A stretch of 64,000 nucleotides of DNA from Streptomyces cinnabarinus. GTDB taxonomy: Bacteria; Actinomycetota; Actinomycetes; Streptomycetales; Streptomycetaceae. The notes under the pieces were generated by a model. That model was not told the DNA's origin and ran no database searches. It saw nothing but the letters and a program-made list of their open reading frames with translations. Both the position numbers and the translations under genes were made by a program. Location of the stretch: contig NZ_CP114413.1 of assembly GCF_027270315.1 (NCBI RefSeq), forward strand, positions 2,046,001-2,110,000. The letters are read 5' to 3'. Of this stretch, positions 33,900 to 43,904 are shown in pieces. Each line of letters starts with the position of its first letter. Within the stretch, counting starts at the first letter, position 1.

Positions 33900-34526
33900 T
33901 CAGGCTTCGAAGGGCCGGGCCGGCCACGGCGCATCCGCCGGGCGCAGTGCCTCAAGGCCGTCGCCCGCCCGCGCCGCGACCAGCGACAACACGCCCACCA
34001 CAAGGCAGTTGTTGTGCAACTCCCCCGCGAGCACGCCCCGGACCAGCTCCGTGAGCGGCACGCGCGCGTGCTCCATGTCCGCCTCCTCGTCCTCGACGGA
34101 GAACCGCTCGCCCTCCGCCTCGGACAGATCGCGGGCGAGGAAGACCCGTACCGCCTCGTCGCAACCGCCCGGCGTCGTGAAGACATCCGTCAGCACCCGC
34201 CAGTCCTCCGCCTTGACGTGCGCCTCCTCGTACAGCTCGCGCTGGGCCGCGTGCAGCGGGTTCTCGCCGGGGATGTCGAGCAGCCCGGCCGGGATCTCCC
34301 ACAGCTTGTGCCGTACGGGGTGCCGGTACTGCTTGATGAGCAGTACCCGGTCCTCGTCGTCGAGGGCGAGGACGGCGACCGAACCCGGGTGGACCTGGTA
34401 GTCACGGTGGGCCACGCCGCCGTCGGGCATGACCACGTCGTCCGTGCGGACGGAGGTCTTGTTGCCGACGAACGGGGTCTCCGTCGCCCGGATCTCCCAC
34501 TCCGCCGGGGTGTCCTTGATCGTCAT
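33900..34526 (-). CDS. NUDIX hydrolase, ADP-ribose pyrophosphatase type
   Basis: A 208-residue NUDIX hydrolase splitting ADP-ribose-like nucleoside diphosphate compounds. The Nudix box with GLLDIPGENPLHAAQRELYEE spans about residues 85-105, with the catalytic Glu pair in RELYEE. It has the N-terminal domain seen in ADPRases (ETPFVGNKTSVRTDDVVMPDG). The start is ATG 34526, and a hairpin terminator separates it from pyrG. The pyrG-nudix adjacency is shared with Mycobacterium. Confidence 0.9.
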   Translation of the reverse strand: MTIKDTPAEWEIRATETPFVGNKTSVRTDDVVMPDGGVAHRDYQVHPGSVAVLALDDEDRVLLIKQYRHPVRHKLWEIPAGLLDIPGENPLHAAQRELYEEAHVKAEDWRVLTDVFTTPGGCDEAVRVFLARDLSEAEGERFSVEDEEADMEHARVPLTELVRGVLAGELHNNCLVVGVLSLVAARAGDGLEALRPADAPWPARPFEA

Positions 34527-34551
34527 GCCTTGCCCTTCCGCACCTGTGACA

Positions 34552-34588
34552 ACCGGGGTGCGCGCGTCCTGAACGCGCACACCCCGGT
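34552..34588. terminator. Hairpin between pyrG and the nudix gene
   Basis: The strand folds with 34552-34560 paired to 34580-34588 and an inner GCGCG pair after a single-base bulge, around a 7-9 nt loop. It lies 20-56 bp past the pyrG stop (minus strand) and probably ends that transcript. Confidence 0.65.
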
Positions 34589-34607
34589 CACCGTAACAAC
34601 CCTTGTG

Positions 34608-36275
<1,668 letters not shown>

Positions 36276-36760
36276 GGCCAAAGGGGGGCTCCCGTGGTCG
36301 CGGTCTGGGGTGCGGTGCGGCGTTTCCACCGGAGATTCCGGAGTTGCCGTCGCTGCGGTTCGGGGGTTTGTCTCCCACCGGTCCACGGGCTACCAGGGTA
36401 TCAGCGCCGCGGGGCGATGGCTTCCGGCCACGCTCTGCGTACGCGCCGACACGGAGCCACTCGGGTGCACGGGTTTCTCACCCGTTGCTCACCCGTTCGG
36501 CCCATCCACGTTGCCCGGAGCGGCACGCAGATCATCTACGTGCGTCGTATCCTGCTCGGACATTCACTGCCGAGCCGGACCGGCAAGACGGCACCACCCC
36601 CGCCCGTACCACCGGAACAACGCGAGCTCGTCAGTTCGTTGAGCAACGATTGACGTTTTGCCTCACGGCGGAGCGGCTGCTTTGCTTCACCGCTCGACGA
36701 CGCATTACAACGACCCCTTGACCGCACTAGCGACCGCCCCCTTCTGCCTTGGGGGGTGAC
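36276..36760. other. Intergenic region between divergent pyrG and GH15 genes
   Basis: About 485 bp that holds divergent promoters. A/T-rich patches near 36645-36720 include TTGACG and TTGACC elements, but no well-spaced -10 was found. No RNA gene or credible small gene was seen. Confidence 0.45.
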
Positions 36761-38587
36761 GTGGCCGTTCGACTGGAGTTGCACGTGGCCGGGCGCATCG
36801 AAGACTACGCACTCATCGGAGACATGCAGACCGCGGCGCTGGTCTGCCGGGACGGCACAGTGGACTGGCTGTGCCTGCCCCGCTTCGACTCGCACGCCAT
36901 CTTCGCCGGTCTGCTGGGCACCGAGGAGCACGGTTTCTGGCGGCTCGGGCCCGCGCACGCGGCGGACGCGAAGCCGCCGGTGGCGGCCCGGCGCAGTTAC
37001 CGCGGGGACTCGCTGATCCTGGAGTCCGAGTGGGACACCCCGCGCGGGACGGTCCGGGTGACCGACTTCATGCCCCCGCGCGACGGCGCCCCGCAGCTGA
37101 TCCGGATCGTGGAGGGCGTCTCCGGCCGGGTCCGGATGCGCTCGGCCCTGCGGATGCGGTTCTCCTACGGCCGGGTCGTGCCGTGGGTGCACAAGCACGA
37201 GGGCCGTACGGTGGCCGTCGCGGGTCCGGACTCGGTCTGGTTCGACACCGACCGGGAGACCTACGGCAAGTCCCTGACGACGTACTCCGACTTCACCGTC
37301 GCCCCGGGCGACCGGATCGCCTTCACCATCTCCTGGCAGCCCTCGCACCATCAGCCGCCGCCGCTGCCCGAGCCCGAGCAGTCGCTGGAGGCCACCGAGG
37401 AGTTCTGGCGGGAGTGGGTCGAGCACTGCACGTACCACGGCCCCTACCGCGAGGCCGTGATCCGCTCGCTGATCACGCTGAAGGCCCTCACCTACGCCCC
37501 GACCGGCGGCATCGTCGCCGCGCCGACCACCTCGCTGCCCGAGGAGATCGGCGGCGTCCGCAACTGGGACTACCGCTACACCTGGCTGCGGGACGCGGCG
37601 ATCACCCTGTCCTCGCTGCTGCGCACCGGCTACCGCGAGGAGGCCCGTGCCTGGCGCGAGTGGCTGCTGCGGGCGGTCGCGGGCGACCCGGAGAACCTCC
37701 AGATCATGTACGGCATCGCCGGCGAGCGCGAGCTGGGCGAGGCGGAGCTGGACTGGCTGCCCGGCTACGAGAACTCCGCGCCGGTCCGGGTCGGCAACGG
37801 CGCCGCGCACCAGCTCCAGCTGGATGTGTACGGCGAGGTCACCGAGGCGCTGCACCTGGGCCATATGACGGGTCTGGCGCGCAACGACTACGCCTCACTG
37901 CTCCAGCTGAAGCTGATCCGCTATCTGGAGGACCACTGGCAGGAGCCGGACGAGGGCATCTGGGAGGTGCGCGGACCGCGCCGCCACTTCGTGCACTCCA
38001 AGGTCATGGCCTGGGTCGCGGTCGACCGCACCATCAAGCTCATCGAGTCCGGTGACGCGGACGGTCCCCTGGACCGCTGGCGCGAACTGCGCGACGACAT
38101 CCACCGGGACGTGTGCGAGCGGGGCTACGACAAGGAGCGCAACACCTTCACCCAGTCCTACGGCTCCAAGGAGCTGGACGCCTCCCTGCTGCTGATCCCG
38201 CAGATGGGCTTTCTGCCGCCGGACGACAAGCGGGTCATCGGGACCATCGAGGCGATCCAGCGCGAGCTGTCCACGCCGGACGGCTTCATCCTGCGCTATC
38301 CGACGCAGGGTGAGGACGAGGGCGTCGACGGTCTGCCCGGCGACGAGGGCGCCTTCCTCGCCTGCTCGTTCTGGATGGCCGACGACCTGGCGATGATCGG
38401 CCGGGTCGACGAGGCCCGCAAGCTCTTCGAGAAGCTGCTGTCGCTGCGCAACGACCTCGGGCTGCTGGCCGAGGAATGGGACCCGCACCTCCAGCGCCAG
38501 GTCGGCAACTTCCCGCAGGCGTTCAGTCACGTCCCGCTGATCGACACCGCCCTGCGTCTGACGGCCTCCGGAGCATACGGAGGCTGA
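36761..38587 (+). CDS. Glycoside hydrolase family 15 (trehalase/glucoamylase-like)
   Basis: A 608-residue cytoplasmic protein with the (alpha/alpha)6 barrel of GH15. N-terminal beta domain: IEDYALIGDMQTAALVCRDG and DWLCLPRFDSHAIFAGLLG. Catalytic domain: NWDYRYTWLRDAAITLSSL (near 270) and GIWEVRGPRRHFVHSKVMAWV (near 405), whose Glu is the proposed acid catalyst. The mycobacterial/Streptomyces members hydrolyse trehalose, others alpha-glucosides. Substrate is inferred. The start is GTG 36761 with GGGGGG four bases before it, or GTG 36785, which gives the usual family start. No signal peptide. Confidence 0.88.
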   Translation: MAVRLELHVAGRIEDYALIGDMQTAALVCRDGTVDWLCLPRFDSHAIFAGLLGTEEHGFWRLGPAHAADAKPPVAARRSYRGDSLILESEWDTPRGTVRVTDFMPPRDGAPQLIRIVEGVSGRVRMRSALRMRFSYGRVVPWVHKHEGRTVAVAGPDSVWFDTDRETYGKSLTTYSDFTVAPGDRIAFTISWQPSHHQPPPLPEPEQSLEATEEFWREWVEHCTYHGPYREAVIRSLITLKALTYAPTGGIVAAPTTSLPEEIGGVRNWDYRYTWLRDAAITLSSLLRTGYREEARAWREWLLRAVAGDPENLQIMYGIAGERELGEAELDWLPGYENSAPVRVGNGAAHQLQLDVYGEVTEALHLGHMTGLARNDYASLLQLKLIRYLEDHWQEPDEGIWEVRGPRRHFVHSKVMAWVAVDRTIKLIESGDADGPLDRWRELRDDIHRDVCERGYDKERNTFTQSYGSKELDASLLLIPQMGFLPPDDKRVIGTIEAIQRELSTPDGFILRYPTQGEDEGVDGLPGDEGAFLACSFWMADDLAMIGRVDEARKLFEKLLSLRNDLGLLAEEWDPHLQRQVGNFPQAFSHVPLIDTALRLTASGAYGG

Positions 38588-38853
38588 AGGGCGTACGGCG
38601 GCCGAACCACAATTCCTTTCCCCGGGCTTCAGCCTGTCTATAGAGTTGCTCGAATGTGACCCGCACCACAGGTGTATTCCTGGACAGCCGCGCGGAAACC
38701 CCGTTTCGATAGATCCCGCGAGGCCGACAATCTCGGCCGCGAATCAACGGGGAAATACCCGAATCTTGTCGCTGGCAATGGCGCTGGACGAGAGGGGTGG
38801 GGCATGTTGGCGATCCTGACGTGCGCGGAGAAAGAAGAGAGCGCGGCGCGGCC

Positions 38854-40074
38854 ATGCTGAGCAGGCTGCTCCCGGCACAGGGTCCCGCGCGCGTCCTCAC
38901 CGGAATCACCCTGGTCCACACCCTGGGCCAGGGCCTGTGGATGGCGCTCAACGCCATCTACGCGATCACCGTCCTGAACCTGACGCCCGGCCAGTTCGGC
39001 GTCGGCGTCGGCATCGCGGCCGGCGTGGCACTGGCGGTCAGCACCCCGACCGGCCATCTGGCCGACCGGGTCGGACCGCGTTCCGTCCAGATCTGGTCCT
39101 TCATCGCCCTCGGGCCGCTGACCGCGGCGCTGCTCGCGGTGGACGGCTTCGCCATGTACGTGGCCGTGGTCAGCGTGCAGGCCGTCGCCTACAGCGCGAG
39201 CCGCAGCGCCCGGATGGCCATGGTGGCGGGCCTCGTGCCGCCCGAGGAACGCGTCACGGTACGCGCCTATCTGCGGGCCACGAGCAATGTCAGCGTCTCC
39301 GTGGGCGCGGCGCTGGCCGGTCTGCTGCTGGCCGTCGACTCGGTCGCGGCGTACCAGGGCGCCGTCGTCTTCAACGCCGCCACCTATCTGGCCACCGGGC
39401 TGCTCACCCTGCTGCTGCCCGCCGTCCCCGCCCAGCCGGCCCGGCCGGGGCCCGCGCTGATCGTGCTGCGGGACCGGCCGTATCTGACCTTCATCGTGCT
39501 GGACGGGCTGCTGTCCATGCACAATCTGCTGCTCGACGTCGTCCTTCCGCTGTGGGTGCTGGACCGCACCGACGCCCCGCGGTGGATGATCGCGGCCATC
39601 CTGCTCACCAACACCGTCGCCGTGGTGCTGCTCCAGGTCAGGGCCGCGCGCGGGACGGACGAACCATCTGCGGCGGCCCGCGCCTCGCGCTCGGGGTCGT
39701 GGTGCATCGCGGTCGCCTGTCTGGTGTTCTCCCTGACCGGCGACGCCTCGGCCCGGGTGGCCGGCGCGCTGCTCCTGCTGGGCGCGCTCGCCCATGTGCT
39801 GGGCGAGATCCGGCAGTCCGCCGGAAGCTGGGGCCTGTCGTTCGGTCTGGCGCCCGAGCACGCCCAGGGCCAGTACCAGGGCACCTACGCCATGGGCGCC
39901 GATCTGGGCAAGATGATCGCTCCCGCCCTGCTGACCTGGCTCGTGATCGAGCACGGAACCCTCGGCTGGATCGTCATGGCCGCCGGCTTCGCGCTGGTCG
40001 GGGCCGCCGTGCCGGCCGTGACGAAATGGGCGCTGCGCAGCGGAAAGGCCGCGGCCGATTACGTCGCGGTCTGA
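38854..40074 (+). CDS. MFS exporter of the biosynthetic locus
   Basis: A 406-residue twelve-helix permease. Seen: LTPGQFGVGVGIAAGVALAV, then HLADRVGPRSVQIW (motif A, near 63), and SRSARMAMVAGLVPPEERV (near 118). The C-half has GQYQGTYAMGADLGKMIAPAL. It resembles single-drug exporters found in natural product clusters. It starts 113 bp before the NRPS, on the same strand, and probably exports the product or protects the host. The start is ATG 38854. The preceding 60 codons in this frame are not protein-like, although GTG 38797 is also open. Confidence 0.82.
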   Translation: MLSRLLPAQGPARVLTGITLVHTLGQGLWMALNAIYAITVLNLTPGQFGVGVGIAAGVALAVSTPTGHLADRVGPRSVQIWSFIALGPLTAALLAVDGFAMYVAVVSVQAVAYSASRSARMAMVAGLVPPEERVTVRAYLRATSNVSVSVGAALAGLLLAVDSVAAYQGAVVFNAATYLATGLLTLLLPAVPAQPARPGPALIVLRDRPYLTFIVLDGLLSMHNLLLDVVLPLWVLDRTDAPRWMIAAILLTNTVAVVLLQVRAARGTDEPSAAARASRSGSWCIAVACLVFSLTGDASARVAGALLLLGALAHVLGEIRQSAGSWGLSFGLAPEHAQGQYQGTYAMGADLGKMIAPALLTWLVIEHGTLGWIVMAAGFALVGAAVPAVTKWALRSGKAAADYVAV

Positions 40075-40110
40075 GCCGTCCGAATTCCGGCATTCTCCCG
40101 ACACTTCTTC

Positions 40111-40139
40111 CTGACCGTAATTCGGCTCGTCTCGATTAT
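40111..40139 (+). promoter_or_regulatory. Candidate promoter of the NRPS operon
   Basis: CTGACC (40111-40116) and GATTAT (40134-40139) are 17 bp apart and lie about 50 bases before the NRPS ATG at 40188. The match to the vegetative consensus is partial (about four of six in each box). Confidence 0.35.
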
Positions 40140-40187
40140 GGGCGCATGCCGCACGGCCCGAGAACCGATAAAGAGGAGAGGACCACC

Positions 40188-43100
40188 ATGACAGTGGGCG
40201 ATATCTCCGCCGACTCATCCATTGCGGCACCGGCATTGCAATTGCCCATATGTGACGACGCCGCACCGACGACGGGCACCGGGACGTATTCCTGGTCCTC
40301 CGGGTCCTGGCCCGCGGACCTGGTCCATGCCGCCTTCACCGTGCTCGTCCACCGGTACAGCGGGCAGGACGACATCGTGCTGGCGCGGGCGGGCCTGGCC
40401 GTGCGGTCCTACGACGTACCGGGTCTGACGCTCACCGGCCTGGCCTCCGCGCTCGGCGACCGGTACGACGAAGCGGCCCGCACCGGCGGACCCGCCGACC
40501 TCGGCGACGGTCTGCGGGTCGGCACCGTCCACACCGGCGGCCCCGCTCCCGACCCGGAGGGTTTCGCGCTCCTCCTGGAGATCTCCGGCACCGGACTCAC
40601 CCTGCACCACGACCGCGCGCTCTTCACCCCCGAGCTGATCCGGCGCATGGCCGCCAACCTCGACACCCTGCTGCACGACGCCGTACGGCGCCCGCTGGCG
40701 CCCGTCGCGGAGCTGGCCCTGCTCTCCGAGGGAGAGAGCGGGCGCCTGTTGCGGGAGTTCAACGACACCGCGCTCCCCTACGACCGCGGCACCACCGTGC
40801 ACGCCCTCGTCGAGGCCCAGGCGGCCCGTACCCCCGACGCCCCGGCCGTCGAATGCGACGGCACCATCCTGACGTACCGCCAACTCGACCGGGAGGCGAA
40901 CCGGTTGGCGCGTGCGCTCGCCTCCGGGGGGATCGGTCCGGGCTCCCGGATCGGGCTCTCCCTGCCGCGCACCCACCACGGGGTCGCGCTGCTGCTCGCG
41001 GTGCACAAGGCGGGCTGCGCCTACGTCCCCCTCGACCCGGCCTATCCGGCCGACCGGCTGACCGCCATCGCCGCGAGCGCCGACATGGCCGCCGTCGTCC
41101 ACGACCGGGACACGGCCCCGGACTGGCTCGCCGGGGTGTCCGCGACCGCGCTGTCGTGGCCGGAGCTGTGGGAGAAGGCATCCGCCGAGGACGACACATC
41201 GCCGGACGTCGTCGTCGGCCCGCGGGACACCACCCATCTCATCTACACCTCCGGCTCGACCGGCATACCCAAGGGCGTGGTGATCAGCCATCGCGGCGTC
41301 GTCGCGCTCCTGGCCTGGTCCGAGGCCACCTACGGCGCCGAGGACCTGGCCCGCGTGCTGTTCTCCACGTCCCTCAACTTCGACCTGTCGGTGTACGAGC
41401 TGTGGGCCCCGCTCACCCGCGGCGGCTGTGTCGTCGTCGTGGACAACGTCCTCGCGCTCACGGAGGACCCCGGGCTGCACCCGACCCTGGTCAACACCGT
41501 GCCGAGCGCCCTCAACGTCCTGCTCCAGCGCGGGAGCGTGCCCGCCTCGACGCGGGTGCTCAACGTGGCCGGTGAGCCGCTCTCCAAGGAGCTGGTGAAC
41601 GCCGCGTTCGCGAGCACGGGTGTGGAGCGGCTGTACAACCTGTACGGGCCCTCCGAGGACACCACGTACTCGACCTGGAAGTGCTTCACCGGCCCCACCG
41701 ACCAGGCTCCCACGATCGGCGTCCCGGTCCACAACACCGTCGCGTATCTGCTCGACGCCGACGGCAGGCCCGTTCCGCACGGCGCCACCGGCGAACTCCA
41801 CCTCGGCGGCGACGGGCTGGCCGACGGTTACATCAACGACCCCGAGCGCACCGGCGCCGCGTTCGTGCCCGCCCCGGACCGCCTCGGCCCGGTGCCGGGC
41901 GGCCGGCTGTACCGTACGGGCGATCTGGCCCGCTGGACCGAGGACGGCGAACTGCGCTTCCTCGGCCGCAAGGACAACCAGGTCAAGGTGCGCGGCTTCC
42001 GGATCGAGCTCGGCGAGATCGAGTCGGTGCTGCGCGAGGTCGTGGGCCTGCGCGACATCGCGGCGCTGGCCGTGGGCGGCGGCGCGGACACCCGGCTGGT
42101 CTGCTGGGTGGGCCTGGACGGCGCCGAGGTGACGACCGAGGCGATGGCCGCCCATCTGCGGGCCAAGCTGCCTCACTACATGCAGCCCGCCAAGATCGTC
42201 GTCGAGGAGCGGCTGCCCCGGCTGCCCAACGGCAAGGTCGACCGCAAGGCCCTCGCCGCCCGTCCGATCGACTGGGGCACCGACGCCGCCACGGCCTTCA
42301 CCGGCGACGACCCCGACGAGGCGAGCGTGGCCCGGGTGTGGTCCGAACTCCTCGGTCTGTCCGGGATCTCGCCCGACCTGGACTTCTTCTCCGTGGGCGG
42401 GCACTCCCTGCTGGCCACGCTACTCGCGGCCCGCCTCTCCGACGCCGCCGGGCGGCCGGTGCGGGTGGCCGAGATCTACGGCCACCGCACCCTGGCGGAA
42501 CAGGCGGAGCTGTTGCGGCGTACCCGCGAACAGGTCGCCGCCGAGGCGCCCGTGGACGCTCCCGCGCGGCTGCGTGCCGTCGCCGAGACGCTCCGTGAGT
42601 CGGCCCGTGGCCACGGTGTGCCGGGCGCGGGTACGGCGGTCTTCCTGGACGGGCGACTGGATCTGACGTACTACGGCGTCACCGACACCGACGCGCGCAC
42701 CCCCTACGGCCCCCGGACCCGGCAGCGCGTCACCTGCATCAGCAAGGCGATGCTGGCCTTCGTCGCGCTCCGGCTCGTCGACCGCGGCCTGATCGGCCTG
42801 GACCAGCCGCTGAACGAGCTGCTGCCGCGGGCCTTCCGGCGCAGCGACGGCCGTACGGTCGAGGTCACCCTGCGCCACCTGCTGTCGCACACCAGCGGCG
42901 TCGATGACTCCTACGAGGTCTGGCACGACACCGACCTGCCCGACCTGGACACCTATCTGGACTCCCTGGCCGGTTACGGCCAGCTCTTCGAGCCCGGCGA
43001 GGTGTTCGCGTACTCGGCGGTCGGCACCTCGATCGTCGCCGCGCTGATCGAGCGGCTCCTCGGGATTCCCTGGCGCCGCGCGGTCAACGAGCTGATGCTC

Positions 43101-43904
43101 ACCCCGCTCGGCATCAAGGAGATCCCGGAGACCCGCACCGAGGGCGGACACTACGGGCGCGCCATCTCCACCGGCTATGTCTGGACCGAGAACGTCAAGC
43201 AGTACGTACGGCATGATCCGCCGAGGCAGACCATCGCCGACGACGCCGCCGGGTCCTTCTCCGTCTGCCTGACCCTGGCCGAACTGGCGAGGATCGCCCG
43301 GCTCGCCGTCGACGACGGAGTCACGCCCGACGGTGAGCGGCTGCTGTCGGCGGAGCTGGCGCGGCAGATGCGCACGCCCCAAGTCCCCGTCCCCGGGCAT
43401 CACTTCATGCACGCCTGGGGTCTGGGCTGGCTGATGTTCGGCCCGACCGCCTTCGGCTTCAACTCCAACGGCAGCGGCCACCACAACTTCATCCAGATCT
43501 TCCCCGAGGAGCGCTCCTTCCTCCTCCTGCTCGCCAACGCCTATCCGGCGTTCGGCCTCTACGAGGACCTGCTGCGGTCCCTCACCGGCGAGGGACTGAT
43601 CCGCACCGGGCGCCCGTTCGAGATGGAACTCGACGACTGCGCCGGGCTGTACGCCTCAGACGGCTACCGGCTCCAGGTGGAGCGCGGCGCCGAGCATCTG
43701 CGCTACGCCTACTCCGAGCGGCAGCCGGACGGCGCGTGGCGGTGCCTCGACGAGGGCGACCTCGTCCTGTCCGGCGCGGGCGGGTTCAGCTCCATGTCCG
43801 AGAAGAACATCCTCGCCGGTTCCATCTCCTTCATTCCCACACCCGGTACCGCCACTCCGGGCTACGTCCGGATCGGCCAGCGGTTCGCGAGGAGAACCCG
43901 ATGA
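40188..43904 (+). CDS. NRPS-like: C-lobe remnant, adenylation, carrier, Cys-type beta-lactamase-fold domain
   Basis: A 1238-residue assembly protein with AAAGAGGAGAGG before the ATG. Residues 20-195 match only the C-terminal lobe of a condensation domain (LVHAAFTVLVHRYSGQDDIV), with no HHxxxDG motif. Residues 200-690 are an adenylation domain: YTSGSTGIPKG near 355, FDLSVYELW near 398, YGPSEDT, and LPNGKVDRKAL with the invariant Lys. Residues 705-775 are a carrier domain with VGGHSLL (Ser740). Residues 795-1150 have a class C beta-lactamase/PBP fold in which the nucleophile motif reads C850-I-S-K853 rather than SxxK. The Tyr motif YSAVG (Tyr942) and a GSGHHNF third motif follow. Residues 1150-1238 are a beta-rich tail. 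The last domain probably releases or cyclises the tethered residue. Confidence 0.9.
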   Translation: MTVGDISADSSIAAPALQLPICDDAAPTTGTGTYSWSSGSWPADLVHAAFTVLVHRYSGQDDIVLARAGLAVRSYDVPGLTLTGLASALGDRYDEAARTGGPADLGDGLRVGTVHTGGPAPDPEGFALLLEISGTGLTLHHDRALFTPELIRRMAANLDTLLHDAVRRPLAPVAELALLSEGESGRLLREFNDTALPYDRGTTVHALVEAQAARTPDAPAVECDGTILTYRQLDREANRLARALASGGIGPGSRIGLSLPRTHHGVALLLAVHKAGCAYVPLDPAYPADRLTAIAASADMAAVVHDRDTAPDWLAGVSATALSWPELWEKASAEDDTSPDVVVGPRDTTHLIYTSGSTGIPKGVVISHRGVVALLAWSEATYGAEDLARVLFSTSLNFDLSVYELWAPLTRGGCVVVVDNVLALTEDPGLHPTLVNTVPSALNVLLQRGSVPASTRVLNVAGEPLSKELVNAAFASTGVERLYNLYGPSEDTTYSTWKCFTGPTDQAPTIGVPVHNTVAYLLDADGRPVPHGATGELHLGGDGLADGYINDPERTGAAFVPAPDRLGPVPGGRLYRTGDLARWTEDGELRFLGRKDNQVKVRGFRIELGEIESVLREVVGLRDIAALAVGGGADTRLVCWVGLDGAEVTTEAMAAHLRAKLPHYMQPAKIVVEERLPRLPNGKVDRKALAARPIDWGTDAATAFTGDDPDEASVARVWSELLGLSGISPDLDFFSVGGHSLLATLLAARLSDAAGRPVRVAEIYGHRTLAEQAELLRRTREQVAAEAPVDAPARLRAVAETLRESARGHGVPGAGTAVFLDGRLDLTYYGVTDTDARTPYGPRTRQRVTCISKAMLAFVALRLVDRGLIGLDQPLNELLPRAFRRSDGRTVEVTLRHLLSHTSGVDDSYEVWHDTDLPDLDTYLDSLAGYGQLFEPGEVFAYSAVGTSIVAALIERLLGIPWRRAVNELMLTPLGIKEIPETRTEGGHYGRAISTGYVWTENVKQYVRHDPPRQTIADDAAGSFSVCLTLAELARIARLAVDDGVTPDGERLLSAELARQMRTPQVPVPGHHFMHAWGLGWLMFGPTAFGFNSNGSGHHNFIQIFPEERSFLLLLANAYPAFGLYEDLLRSLTGEGLIRTGRPFEMELDDCAGLYASDGYRLQVERGAEHLRYAYSERQPDGAWRCLDEGDLVLSGAGGFSSMSEKNILAGSISFIPTPGTATPGYVRIGQRFARRTR

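Noticed and set aside
38937..40187. Upstream extension of the NRPS frame into the MFS gene
   Set aside because: The extension is a shadow of the MFS exporter frame. A ribosome-binding site and A/T-rich spacer precede the ATG at 40188.
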